A stretch of 64,000 bases of DNA from JBBATK01 sp040398805. GTDB taxonomy: Bacteria; Bacteroidota; Ignavibacteria; Kapaibacteriales; NICIL-2. Of the stretch, positions 47,401-55,649 are shown in pieces; position 1 is the first letter of the stretch, and every line of letters begins with the position of its first letter. A model generated the notes under the pieces. The model was not told the origin of the DNA, made no database searches, and saw only the letters and a program-made list of their open reading frames with translations. A program made the translations under genes and the position numbers. The DNA lies in NCBI GenBank assembly GCA_040398805.1, contig JBBATK010000009.1, positions 1 to 64,000 on the forward strand, written 5' to 3'.

Positions 47401-50400
47401 GCATTTGCTGCATACGCTACCGTGATGCTGGAGGTGTTGTTGGTTCCGGTGATTGAGACGCCGGTTCCGCTTACCGTCCATGCATAGGTCGAACCTGTGT
47501 TGCTTGCTACTGAGTATGTCTGGCTTGTGCTGGAGCATACCGTCAAAGGACCGGAAATGGTCGGGTTCGGACGTGCATTCACCGTCACGGCACAGTTACC
47601 GTTCATTGCAACAGGGGTGTTGCAAGGCGTGGTTCCCGTAGCACGTGCTGTGAGCGTATACGAACCGACGTTCAACTGCTGCGTTCCTGTTCCGGTTGAT
47701 ACCGTAAAGGACACAGGTGTTGTTCCATTACCTGTTACTGTAGAAAGGACACTTGTTCCGTTCATCAGGTCGTAGGTGACGCCGCTTTGACCGATTCCAC
47801 CCGACAACGTTACCGTGACGCTCGTTCCGCCGCCGAAGCAGACTGCTGTGGAGGTCGGAGCTACTGTCAGGACGGTCGGCGATGCGTTTACTGTGACGGA
47901 CAGGTTAGCCGAAGCGTTACAACCCGTCAGTGTGTTGGTTTCGACGACCGACATCGTGTTGACACCCGCAGTCGAGCCCCATGTGACGTTGACCGTGTTA
48001 GAACCTTGACCGCTGTTGATGGTAGCACCCGGCACCGTCCATGTCCATGAACGGTTAGCAGAGGATGCCGTGGTATACGATTGAGTTGAACCGACGCAGA
48101 CCGGCGTGCTGCCAGTGATGCTCGGCGTCGGCAAAGCATTGACGGTCACTGTTGCGGTACCGGTCATTGTCTGCGTACACGAAGAACCGCTGGTACCGAC
48201 TACGGAGTAGTTGTAGGTACCTACACCGCCATACGTGTTGTCCGTGAATTGCAGTGCTGAACCAGTTCCTGCAACCGCTGATCCTACCGAAGTAGCGCCA
48301 CGGAACAACTGGTAGTTGACGCCAATTTGTGATCCTGCAAGATTGATGATGGCGTTCGGCAATGTCGGACTTGTTGCACAAAGACTAGAGGTTGATGTAC
48401 TTACTGCGAATGCCGTGGGCGCGGGGTTAACCGTACCGGAAGAGGTCTTGCTGTACGAGCAAGCACCGTTCGTTTCCGTGATGGTAATCGAACCCGTACC
48501 TGCCGTATTCCATGTAACAGCGATCGTGGCGTCGTTTGCGTTGTTCACCGTTACCGAGTGAGTACCGCCGGCAATAGTATATGCACGGGTAGAGCTAGTA
48601 ATCAGACTGGTGAATGCATAGCTAGCCGTAGCGTTCTGACATACCGCGCTGATGGTCGGCATTGTCGGATTCGGACGAGTCGATACGTTCACATTGTAGT
48701 CTGCTGCCGTCGTGGCACAAGACGTATTCGGATCGGTTTCCGCGACACGCACAGAGCGGGTCGTAGCTGCACCAGCCCAGTTGACAGTTACCGAGTTTAC
48801 ACCAACACCTATCAACGGAGTGATATTGGTAGCGCCGCCACCAGGGAACGACCATGTATAGGAATTTCCGGCATTCAACGTGGTCGTGTACGTGTAGGTC
48901 AAAAGCGGAGAGTCTCCCCCGCCGCAAGCCGTGGCCGGTCCCGAAACACTCGGTGACGGCGGATTGCTGACGACAACAGCCTGATTAACGGTCGTGGAAC
49001 ACTGCGAACTCGTAAGGGTTACCGTACAGGAAAGCGTGTTCGAACCGGTAGCCGACCACGTACGCGTGTGCGTCTGGTTGGTTTCTCCGACGATTGCCGT
49101 TCCATTGAGTGCCCATTGATAAGTCACCGGAGATACGGTTCCGGGCGCCACGGAGTAGGTGTACGATTGAGCCGTACAAGCTGCACCCAAGCTGCCGCCT
49201 GAAGGACTCGTACGCGACATGACTGGCGTCGGTGCGTTGAGCACCGTGACAGTCGTATTAGCAGTTTCCGTATTACAACTTGTAGCCAGAACCGTCTCAT
49301 TGACCTTGATGGTGAACGAGCCGGCACTACCGGTATTCACTTGAACCGATGCCGTATTGTTGATACCACCGACGAAGGTCGGGCCTGCCGACAATGTCCA
49401 TACATAGGAATTGTTGGGCGAATTATTATTCGTCGAGAATGTCGCTACGGAGTTAGCACAGACCTGCGTCGGTCCGCTGACAACAGGAACCGGGTTCGGG
49501 TTCACCGTTACCGAGAGGCTATTACGTGCCGAGCAACCTTGAGCAGATACCTGGATACAACGCAGAGTGTATGACGTATTGGCGTTACCACTCCAGTTGA
49601 CATCGACAGTCGTCAGTCCGACACCCGAACGAGTAGACGTGCCGGAACCGACAAACGTTCCTCCCGAGGCGGGAATGATCTCCCAATTATAGGTATCACC
49701 ACTTACAACGGGATTCGCGTTGTACGTTGCTGTTTCCGTCGTCTTTTGCTTACAAACGGATCCCGGACCGGAAATACTCGGGTTGGCAACCGGGTACACC
49801 GTACCCGTCTTCGTTAACGTGGTGAGCGGCGCACAAGAACTGCCAGCCAAGGTGATGACGGCATGGACAGTATAACTTCCCGCGCCCAACCACTGGACAC
49901 GGATGGTGTCTTGCACACCAGCTGTCGTTCCAAGCGTTCCGGCAGGAGTGTTCGGACCTGATGACGAATAGCTATAGATATAATACGGGGCTGCACCTCC
50001 AATATTCCACGTTACGTTCGAAATCTGGTAGCTGTTGGATTTCGGAACGGTAAACGCTGTAATGTGCGAGTTCTCTTGATTGAACATACACGCATTCGGA
50101 TATGCCGGCAAACCACCGGGACCGGCGATTTGGATGACCGTATCAATGGGAATCGGTGTCCAGTGAACGGTAACCGTGTCAGCCTGCTGACATCCCGCTA
50201 CGTTCGTCTCCACGACGCGAATCTGCATGAGCTTGTACGCGGGTGACGTAAAGGACGGCACCTGGACGTTGTAAATCTGAGTACCAGCACCCGAAACGGT
50301 CTTGCCTGCTATCGTGTCGATCGTTGACCAAGAGTAGGTATTACCACCTACCGGCGTAACTATAGTGAACTGTTGATTCGTGTTCGAACAGTACTGAGGT

Positions 50401-53400
50401 GTGCCGGGGATAGAAATCGGGGCTCCACCAGCGTAGTTCAACGCCGTAGCTGAAGCCGCATTATTAGAGATGTCGGGTGTCGGAATAGCCGTTACCGTGA
50501 TATCTGCTTGAGCGCCTGCAAGTATCGGAGATGTACCCCAATCGAAGGTCTTCGAGCAAGAACCGCTACCGCTCGGGAAATTCACCGTTACACGCCACCG
50601 CACTTGGGTAGTCACAGACGGATGAATCTGGAGTCCTGTAATGGAACCGCTGTTGTTCGTCAAAGCTGCGGAACCACCAGTAACGACATAGTCCGTGCCG
50701 TACGTAAGAGCGACATTCGCATTATTGAAAAGCGCCCACGTGAACGTTGTGCCCGTCGGGAAGCTTAAGGGATTGGAAACCGAGTAATTGTTCGTCGAAA
50801 CGTTCGTGGCCGGCGGGACAAGTCCCAACGGACCCGGACAGATCGGCTCGGAGCCAGTGATATTCGGCGATGTCGGCTCGTCCCAAACGCGAAGCGTGGG
50901 TGAAACGACATTCGTGATACGGCCGCAATTGTTCGGATCGACGACAACAAACTGCATCGTCAGATCTTGCCATGCGGGCAGCGTAGCTCCCGGCGTTACC
51001 GAACCGGTATTAACCGTAAAGGCTACGGTACCTGCTCCGGCTGCAGTTTGCGTTGAGAACGGAAGAACTGTTGAGTTCGTGTAGGCGTAACCACCGCCAC
51101 CGCTGTTGGCCGTTTGGTTGATAGCATACAATTGAACTTGAGTACCGCTGGCCAGACCACCCAACGTGATCGTAGCCGTCGTATTATCGCAAACATTGTG
51201 CGTAGCTCCGGCGGAGCCGCCTGTCCACGTAAAGTTCGCTGCGGCAGGTGCCGTAGGAATTGGGTTAACGGTGACATTCAGTGTCGTCATCATGCTTGAA
51301 CAGGAAGAAGCGAACGGTCCAGCGCCAGTAGCAGGAGATTGATCGTTCTGCTGTGTCAGCGTCACCGTGCCTGTCGTTGTCCAACGGACCGTGATTTGAC
51401 GCACGCCAAGACCGTCTGCTGTCATCTGCGAGCCACCTGTTACCGTCCAGTCAAACCAGTCACTATTGTTCGGCGTATTCAAGACTTCGCTGATCGCATA
51501 ACGATACTCTTGACCGTAGCCGTTGGTATTATCGTAAAAACATGCCGTTGTTGACGGCGTCACGTTACTGGCAGGTGTATTGACACTCGGAACGAGAGTT
51601 GATGCACCAGGTCCGGCACCATGCGCTTCCGACGGGTTGACCGGAGAAGAACTGGCCGAATAGGTACCGGTACGAACTGCGACGACATTCGGAAGCTGCG
51701 TGATGGTCGTTGCCGTCGACGTAACTGCGGGAGACAAGGAGCAGGTGATGCCTGCCGTCGTCGCCGCACCGTTCGTCAATGAGTTCAACGTGAGCGTATG
51801 CGTGCTTTGAGCATCGTATGCAGCGGTGACCGTACCGTGAGCGACAACGATGGTGAACGAGTTCGCGGTAAAGTTGCCGGTGTAGGTCGTACCACCGGTG
51901 GTGCCGCCGTTAGCGTTACCGACGGAGACGATATTAGCGCCGGTCAATCCGGCTGCATTCAAGGTTACCGAGAAAGTACCGGATGTAATGGTAGCAGGGG
52001 AGACCGTGACCGTATACGTGGTATTTGCAGATCCTTCGCACACAGAAGTACCGCCCGTATTGCCAACAACCGTTGCGGTCGGAACAGGGAAGATATTTAC
52101 AGGGTACGTTTGCATTCTTGAACAGCCAGCCAAGGGACCGCTGCCAGTTTCGGTAAGACGGAACGTGGCAACAACCGGGTTCGACGCGGTAGGAGCCCCT
52201 GTAACGGTTACCGCGCCACCATTTGCCTGTGTACCGGTAGCAAAATTTATTGCAGTTACACCGGCAGGCAAAGCCGCTACGGACCATGCATAGGAAGGCG
52301 AAGATGATGTTACAGCATCATTACCGAAACCACCTACACCGATGTTCGGCGGCGTACTGTAAGGCGAACCATGCGGAGTAGATTCTTGATAGGTCCCGGC
52401 AGAAGTGACACCACCTGCTCCTCCGCAAATATTGGCAGCATTCGCTGTCGGAACGGATGCTTCATTCGCCGTTCCTGCAACGATGTTCAGAACAGGTTGA
52501 ACGAAAACGGCAGCTTGGTACTCGATGGAGCATGCACCGTTTGCCGTGCTTGTTTCACGAACGCGGATGAAGAACGTATCACGAACGGTCGTATTCGGAT
52601 ACGTGATGTTCACCGTCTGAGCATTAGTAGCTCCGACGGTGACTGCAGGTGTATTCGTACCGTTCTGGAGGATACACCACTCATACGTTACTCCAGCCGC
52701 CGTGGCAACTTGGTACGTATTGGTCGTTGTACCATTGGCACATGCGAAGAAGTTGAACGAGGAACCGGCTCCTGAAGCGACGTTTCCATCAGCACCGGGC
52801 GCTGTCTGCGAAATAGCGTCGTTTGCAGGCGGCGTAGCAACGATCAAGTTGTTCTGCGCGCCGTCTTCCGTAACCGTAGACGGGGTTGTCGCCGTCCAGA
52901 ACAAGTTGTTTGCTGAGCCAGCGGCAGATGTGTTGAACATCGCGGCATTCTGCAACGTCGCGCTGGTCAACGAAACATAGATCGTTCCGTCCGTTGTTGC
53001 GACGACCGTCGTGGCAGATGCCGATGTCGTACCGGTTCCAGCCGTGATATTCACCGCAACATTCGCGAGCGAACCGTTCTTCAATGAATACGTCACGCCC
53101 TGAACGGCATTGTCCAGACGGACTACCATGGTTTGCACGGCGCTCGTAGGACACGTACCACTGCTGGTTCCAGAAGCCAACCCTGTGAAACCGGTAGCTG
53201 ACGTATTGAGTCCGTTACAGACATTGGTCGAGGCGGTGAAAGATCCTCCTTCGCCGTTCGTCGAAAACGTCGGCGCATTCGGAACAACAAGGTTACCGAA
53301 CTTCACAAGGAAACCGTCGGTACCACCTGCATTGGCATTCTGGGCAGAGCCCGCACCGATGTTGTTCGCACCGCTGCCTTGAGCATACCCACCAACGTGG

Positions 53401-55649
53401 ATATTACGCTGGTTATCAATATTGATACCGTACGCACCATCATCAAGGTTGCTTCCGACAGTCGCTGCCAACTCAAACGTTGAGCCGTCAGCACGGACTC
53501 TCGTCCAGACCGCATCTGCACCGCCTTGATTGGTATTATTCGATCCAATGGTGAACTCACCACCACCACCATAGAATGAGCCAACGAGAGCATTGGACTG
53601 CCCCGCTACGTAGATCTTACCACCCTTGTTTGTTTCCAAGGGACCAGTGACGTTATTGTCATCGACAAACACGGAGAACAATTTATCCTCGTTCGCGCTA
53701 CCCCAGAAGGTACCCCAAGAACGAAGAAGCGTTGCGCCAGAGAGAGTCATACGATTGATAAAACCGTCATTCGGTCCAAGAGCGGCGTTCGTACTGTTGA
53801 CTGCGGATTGAGGAACGCCTGCGGAACTTGCAATATGCTGAGGGCCGGTGCTCGGGGAGTTAGAGTAACCCACAGCAACGACAGAGTTACCAACAGCGTC
53901 GTTCGCGACCGCCATGACGCGGTCGTCATCTATACCACCAAGGTAGGAAGCTGCTGTACGACCACCGGAGGTCGTCATACGTGCGACAAAACCGTCGAAT
54001 TTTGTTGCTCCGGTCGTCGAACCCGTACCGTTGTTGTTTAAGGCTGCGCTATGCGAGCCTGTCGTAGCGATAGCTTGACCGCTGTTCGTACAACGGGTAA
54101 AACCACCGATCCATACTTCGCCGGCGGTATTCGTTGCCGCTACGCCTGTGACGTATGTCTCCGAAGAGTTACCGTAGTAACTGGACCACGTACGTGAAGT
54201 GAGAGCCGTGTTCAAACGAACGACGACACCGGAATAGGTTGCCGAACCGATTGCCTGCTGAAACGTACCGGCCGTGCCAAGGTTGCTGGAGGCGGTATAA
54301 CCGACAACCGTAAGGTTGCTACTTGCATCAAGAGAAATACCGGTCATATAATCATCAAGCGTGCCACCGAAGTAGGTAGCTGCCTGGCGAGTACCGGCAG
54401 AATTGAACGACACTACATATCCGTCAGCGATATCGCCGCCAAAGGCCGTTTGGAAAGCACCACCTGTTGTGAACGATCCATCACCACCGGTCTGACCGCA
54501 GACGTAGGCGTTTCCGGAAGCATCGACAGCCACGCTCGTTGCACGGTCGTCGGCATTACCGCCGAAACGAACGATGAACGCACGATTGGTTCCACTTGAA
54601 CCGTATTGGTACGCCGTGATGAACGCATCATACGATCCACCGCCGGCGCCGAAGCCTAAGCTATACGGAGCAGCAAATGTTGCTGTGTATCCTACTGCAT
54701 ATACATAGGTAGAGGTAGCGGAAGGATTGAACGAGCGCGACGTTGCCACACCGTTAACAACATCCTCATTGGCACCACCGACGAAGGAACCCCAATCGCG
54801 ATTCGGGTCGATGACGAGCGTCTGAGACTTGTCGTAGTTCGGGACGTTGAAGCGGACGGTCTTCGCATCGCTATTGACAGCGAAGGTTACCGGAACTTCC
54901 ACATTACCGCTCGCACCCTTTACGAAGGAGTAGGGAGCGTCTTCCGTCATAGAACCCATCTGCGTGCTCACCTTGTAGCCGCCGTTGGACATCAGTTCGA
55001 CGGCATCCGATCCCGAGAAGTGCATGACGATGTCGTTCGGATTTCCACCCGGACGAACGATGAACTCCGCCTTGAGACCCTTACCCTTGGAGACAAGAAC
55101 CATGTCGATGTTCGGGTAGACGTTCTCGTACGTCAGCTTGCCGAACGTACGGACACCCGTCACACCTTCAGAACCGAGACCCGCCGTATAGAAATTCTCC
55201 ACTCCGGGATTCTGAAGGCCCGGAATGATGGTAGCGGAGGAGTTCGCTCCGACCAGCTCCATATCCATTCTATACTGGCTGAACTTCTGCGACTTCAGCA
55301 TCTCTCTCGTCATGGGTTCACCCTTGTTCGGCTGCTTGCCGTCAATCTTGGTGTACGCATACATGATACGATCGGGCATGAAGTACACATTGGTACTCTT
55401 CGAGTTCGCCGTGAACTTGATGTCGCTGCGGCGTCCACCCTTCGTATCCACAACCTGACCCTTGTTCTCGACGAACTCAAGTCCACCCTTCTGTAACATA
55501 GCCGAAGCCTGCTCGGTGGTTACCTGAGCCGACGAGCCAGAGGCCCCTGTCGACGAGGTCGATCCCTTGGCAAACGACGTGGTCATCATGGTCACTGTCA
55601 GTGCCGTGATACACGTGATTTGCAAGAATCTCCGTAACTGCTGATTCAT
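38463..55649 (-). CDS. Giant T9SS-secreted multidomain surface protein (about 5,728 residues)
   Basis: One uninterrupted 17.2-kb gene. Signal peptide residues about 1-28; DUF7948-like N-terminal region (about 55-285, FVENKGQ near the start); SBBP beta-propeller repeats (about 285-775, motifs like GGNADD and DGFLVKFG). Then roughly fifty tandem beta-sandwich domains of about 90 residues, PKD-like or Ig-like, each usually with a Cys near each end (VC near the start, C before the linker) and linkers like TVNPNPTP. A second domain type (GVTYxL, GTG, YNYTV) alternates with them. Residues about 5260-5640 hold different Ig-like domains (FASYTWSTGE). The last 85 residues are a T9SS type A sorting domain (SLYPNPTTGSL, LPSGVYMVEV). 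Start ATG 55649 has a GGAGG site; terminator downstream. Likely cell-surface adhesin; the ligand is unknown. Confidence 0.9.
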   Translation of the reverse strand: MNQQLRRFLQITCITALTVTMMTTSFAKGSTSSTGASGSSAQVTTEQASAMLQKGGLEFVENKGQVVDTKGGRRSDIKFTANSKSTNVYFMPDRIMYAYTKIDGKQPNKGEPMTREMLKSQKFSQYRMDMELVGANSSATIIPGLQNPGVENFYTAGLGSEGVTGVRTFGKLTYENVYPNIDMVLVSKGKGLKAEFIVRPGGNPNDIVMHFSGSDAVELMSNGGYKVSTQMGSMTEDAPYSFVKGASGNVEVPVTFAVNSDAKTVRFNVPNYDKSQTLVIDPNRDWGSFVGGANEDVVNGVATSRSFNPSATSTYVYAVGYTATFAAPYSLGFGAGGGSYDAFITAYQYGSSGTNRAFIVRFGGNADDRATSVAVDASGNAYVCGQTGGDGSFTTGGAFQTAFGGDIADGYVVSFNSAGTRQAATYFGGTLDDYMTGISLDASSNLTVVGYTASSNLGTAGTFQQAIGSATYSGVVVRLNTALTSRTWSSYYGNSSETYVTGVAATNTAGEVWIGGFTRCTNSGQAIATTGSHSAALNNNGTGSTTGATKFDGFVARMTTSGGRTAASYLGGIDDDRVMAVANDAVGNSVVAVGYSNSPSTGPQHIASSAGVPQSAVNSTNAALGPNDGFINRMTLSGATLLRSWGTFWGSANEDKLFSVFVDDNNVTGPLETNKGGKIYVAGQSNALVGSFYGGGGEFTIGSNNTNQGGADAVWTRVRADGSTFELAATVGSNLDDGAYGINIDNQRNIHVGGYAQGSGANNIGAGSAQNANAGGTDGFLVKFGNLVVPNAPTFSTNGEGGSFTASTNVCNGLNTSATGFTGLASGTSSGTCPTSAVQTMVVRLDNAVQGVTYSLKNGSLANVAVNITAGTGTTSASATTVVATTDGTIYVSLTSATLQNAAMFNTSAAGSANNLFWTATTPSTVTEDGAQNNLIVATPPANDAISQTAPGADGNVASGAGSSFNFFACANGTTTNTYQVATAAGVTYEWCILQNGTNTPAVTVGATNAQTVNITYPNTTVRDTFFIRVRETSTANGACSIEYQAAVFVQPVLNIVAGTANEASVPTANAANICGGAGGVTSAGTYQESTPHGSPYSTPPNIGVGGFGNDAVTSSSPSYAWSVAALPAGVTAINFATGTQANGGAVTVTGAPTASNPVVATFRLTETGSGPLAGCSRMQTYPVNIFPVPTATVVGNTGGTSVCEGSANTTYTVTVSPATITSGTFSVTLNAAGLTGANIVSVGNANGGTTGGTTYTGNFTANSFTIVVAHGTVTAAYDAQSTHTLTLNSLTNGAATTAGITCSLSPAVTSTATTITQLPNVVAVRTGTYSASSSPVNPSEAHGAGPGASTLVPSVNTPASNVTPSTTACFYDNTNGYGQEYRYAISEVLNTPNNSDWFDWTVTGGSQMTADGLGVRQITVRWTTTGTVTLTQQNDQSPATGAGPFASSCSSMMTTLNVTVNPIPTAPAAANFTWTGGSAGATHNVCDNTTATITLGGLASGTQVQLYAINQTANSGGGGYAYTNSTVLPFSTQTAAGAGTVAFTVNTGSVTPGATLPAWQDLTMQFVVVDPNNCGRITNVVSPTLRVWDEPTSPNITGSEPICPGPLGLVPPATNVSTNNYSVSNPLSFPTGTTFTWALFNNANVALTYGTDYVVTGGSAALTNNSGSITGLQIHPSVTTQVRWRVTVNFPSGSGSCSKTFDWGTSPILAGAQADITVTAIPTPDISNNAASATALNYAGGAPISIPGTPQYCSNTNQQFTIVTPVGGNTYSWSTIDTIAGKTVSGAGTQIYNVQVPSFTSPAYKLMQIRVVETNVAGCQQADTVTVHWTPIPIDTVIQIAGPGGLPAYPNACMFNQENSHITAFTVPKSNSYQISNVTWNIGGAAPYYIYSYSSSGPNTPAGTLGTTAGVQDTIRVQWLGAGSYTVHAVITLAGSSCAPLTTLTKTGTVYPVANPSISGPGSVCKQKTTETATYNANPVVSGDTYNWEIIPASGGTFVGSGTSTRSGVGLTTVDVNWSGNANTSYTLRCIQVSAQGCSARNSLSVTVNPNPVPVVSGPTQVCANSVATFSTNNNSPNNSYVWTLSAGPTFVGGINNTASVQVNTGSAGSFTIKVNETVLATSCNTETANTTVTVLNAPTPVMSRTSPSGGSLGAACTAQSYTYSVAPGTVSPVTYQWALNGTAIVGETNQTHTRTWSATGSNTLSCTVTLTSSQCSTTVNQAVVVSNPPSPSVSGPATACGGGDSPLLTYTYTTTLNAGNSYTWSFPGGGATNITPLIGVGVNSVTVNWAGAATTRSVRVAETDPNTSCATTAADYNVNVSTRPNPTMPTISAVCQNATASYAFTSLITSSTRAYTIAGGTHSVTVNNANDATIAVTWNTAGTGSITITETNGACSYSKTSSGTVNPAPTAFAVSTSTSSLCATSPTLPNAIINLAGSQIGVNYQLFRGATSVGSAVAGTGSALQFTDNTYGGVGTYNYSVVGTSGSSCTQTMTGTATVTVNALPTPSITGSTPVCVGSTQSYTTASSANRSWTWTVPGATINSGQGSNTVNVTWGSTAGVNTMSVVETNTLTGCNASANLSVTVNASPTVLTVAPTSTAVCFGGGTSVTVTLSGGIGQSGVTYDLMNGTSVLSTVTGNGTTPVSFTVSTGTGTQQLNVGSYTLTARATGTTPCNTPVAMNGNCAVTVNARPNPTISGPLTVCSSTSQTYSVASNTGSTYAWTVSGTGVSITGTNNTSSITVAYAANATTGTINVTETNAAGCTQSPAPTSVTVTVNTTPTPTITGAAAPCQNVAQTYSTAATGTYAWTVSSGGVINSGQGSNSVNVTWTASGNQTISVAVTSSGCTGSATNNITVSATPTAFAVSTSTPSLCATTTPQTAIINVAGSQSGVTYQLFRGSTALTPTTPGTGSAIQLTDAAYGGVGTYNYTVVATSGAGCTQTMTGTATVTVNALPTPNISGSNAPCVNSTSNYTTAASANRSWTWSVLGGNINNGQGSNTINVTWTTAGNFVMQVVETNTQTGCNNSANFNVSVVASPTVLTVAPTSAAVCFGGGTSVTVTLSGGNGQSGVTYDLMNGTSVLSTVTGNGTTPVSFTVSTGTGTQQLNVGSYTLTARATGTTPCNTPVAMNGNCAVTVNARPNPTISGPLTVCSSTSQTYSVASNTGSTYAWTVSGTGVSITGTNNTSSITVAYAANATTGTINVTETNAAGCTQSPAPTSVTVTVNTTPTPTITGAAAPCQNVAQTYSTAATGTYAWTVSSGGVINSGQGSNSVNVTWTASGNQTISVAVTSSGCTGSATNNITVSATPTAFDVTTSTPSLCATSTLPNAIINLSGSQSGVNYQLRRASSNVGSPVAGTGAALQFTDATYGGVGTYNYTVVATSGAGCTQNMTGTATVTVNALPNATISGNATTCSGVSQTYSVTAAGSQTYNWTVPTGWTIVSGGNANAMTATTGTTSGSVSVVVTNTSTSCNNSGAFAVTVTPAPTVFNVTPTTAAICIGQGSTINLSGSQAGVTYTVLKNAQTIATTTGTGSALAIAIPASAVNSVGTHSFTMTAVAAAPCNTNIITMSGSLTVTVNPLPVPSITGSTTACIGQPVTYSTPATTNNYAWSVSVGSGTFNGSTNTNTVSVTFNGAAGARGLQVVETNPNTGCTQTATISVTANSTPTPSVQPGPATSACASSTQTYSTTNNAGNSYSWTVSGAGGQITSGQGSNAVSVQWGSSAGTGTVTVTETAGNCSNTSSTTVTVNAVPVAYNVGTTTNTVCVTGNALITLSNSQAGVVYTLSRNGVAQTPTVNGTGGNIQFTNSINAAGTYGYTVSATGSGCTNLMNGTATVIAVNPPTPTLSGSTIICPNSSASYAVTPQTAGSTYQFSVSGTGNTLGSQSGNQQVVNWGANSGTLSVIETNNTCTGSTSLSVTVLAAPLAYNVTLSPTTICATGGLGSNTTSSTVGLTNSQLGVTYELVNAQNNVIRTAAGTGAALSFAPALSNLTVGSYVYTVRAISNTTPACSTTAMLNNVTLTVVANPAPAITGSTTPCQNATVTYQTTNNTGSTYAWNVVSGTGSFAPLNTYQVTGSWSTIGAASIRVVETNSNGCASENILSVTVTSAPTPTISASTASPVCGQSSVTYSTTATGQTYAWTVGNGGTLVSGNNTQSIIVNWANATPDVAYASTVGLTVTNGGCQGSTSTNVTVNPKANPTITGDAARCSGQSGSYSTPFVVSGRSYSWTISNLPPGMSFTPVSGVNVNAITVNWVNTGAAPVVATVQVVETPGNAGNTCTGTSTFNVTVNPLPSVSISGPAQVCQNSSASYTITPAQNGLSYAWNVTGANSFTGQGTGTVNVAWGTSNGSIALTVTNTATGCTNTALNNNYAVTATANPTPSIATPPGTTACAGSTVTYNVLNPSVNFTYAWANTGATSASTPAGNSYTVTWPTTPGTGTITLTATTTGGVSCSGSTTRTVSITPNPTPTISGLTSVCPNTDITYSTSYNASNTYSWSMPAGTFSVTGGSLTSNTVTVRWNSPGATAQVRSVTVTETSQTACVGSAQVNVTVNPAPAPAVSGNTNVCGYLANYDGVSINNIETYTVTNPVNSQSTFVWSLPNQGGTFTTASQGVNVTSVTVQWNEPTTSANVTRVLRVQETTNAAPSCTGQTDINVQVNWNPKPAISGNRTVCSNSQYAANSTNAQMYTPYTYVTAGLNQTINPPASTYTWDVRDVNNVSILTSNPATTVPGARITGTGNQVQVEYFNPTNAPVTMVLRVTESIAYSNASLTPSVKSCPITDSFVVVVNPLPKPIIAPAPTDVCGRSTATYATTGDAGSTFGWTASSGSIVGASNANSVTITWTNATVDNTAGFVQVTQSFNATGCATTVRQNVNIDVTPAPAITGPTVICQGTTNGTNTATYSVANVVANRAYLWSIDSPTSGAVTLAASGANDGSSFTVIANGNTTTPVTGVIRLRETSTNATNNGANGAGCFEETTYTITINPNPTPVITSATGGLNVNGVCAGSTHAYATTNNAANTYSWTVVGGSFNGSSTSNSVSVTWGAAGAGSIAVRERVGAAGCFTDVTTPITIRPLPTPDLTNQTGGQNPTQVCAQGSATYATPNVVGNAYAWTVTGGSINGAANTNAINVVWGAAGVGSVSVTETTPASLGSCSASRTLSVTINPLPTPSIQGPPSPAVCINSTQTYTTTLTAGRTYQWSGVVGGSFVGATNTNTVNVNWTAAGNGSLTVTETNTTTGCVGTATRTIPVNALPNVTITPSGPTSLCVGGTVTLAATDGFASYTWSTGETTPRITVRQAGTYSVTVIDGNGCRNTSSTITISTSNFTKPTVQLSGSASFCEGESRTLTAQTSGGTPLAYRWNNGATTSSITVSTSGTFNVEVTYSNSCKILSDDVTITVSPKPTVSVTASGNTKFCEGGNVVLDAGAGFASYSWKNGANTVGTGRTLRVTAAGSYTVTVANAAGCTATSTATSVTVNPNPTVTVTASGSTSFCQGDSVTLDAGAGFQSYAWSPGGATTQSITVRNGGSYSVTVTDTNGCTGQSAPKSVQVFPTPQKPGVTRVGNLMTVDTAGKGYTAFQWKLNNNNISGATGASHDAFRTGLGLYKVVITDRNGCTNESDAIRIDTVLDVTDPSALAQGVSLYPNPTTGSLTVKVSLDQDAQAVTLTVRNIVGATVSSYTLDNLTVGENIKPLDLSNLPSGVYMVEVAMPNGKRISARITKVD
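45707..46446 (-). repeat. Internal duplication, copy B (partner 47054-47793)
   Basis: About 740 bp that appears identical, by reading, to 47054-47793, offset 1,347 bp (449 codons). It corresponds to residues about 3068-3314 of the giant protein. Continuing similarity, with scattered substitutions, extends to about 46541; the left boundary is abrupt at 45707. Confidence 0.88.
47054..47793 (-). repeat. Internal duplication, copy A (partner 45707-46446)
   Basis: The matching copy, residues about 2619-2865 of the giant protein. Similar but diverged versions of the same domain set lie on both sides (about 45430-45700 and 47880-48430), so the perfect stretch is a recent event, either duplication or gene conversion, on top of older repeats. 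Confidence 0.88.

Noticed and set aside
38463..55649. Repeats in the giant gene considered as a CRISPR array or mobile element
   Set aside because: Repeat units are about 270 bp or longer, coding in one frame, with no short direct repeat and spacer pattern and no cas or transposase genes.
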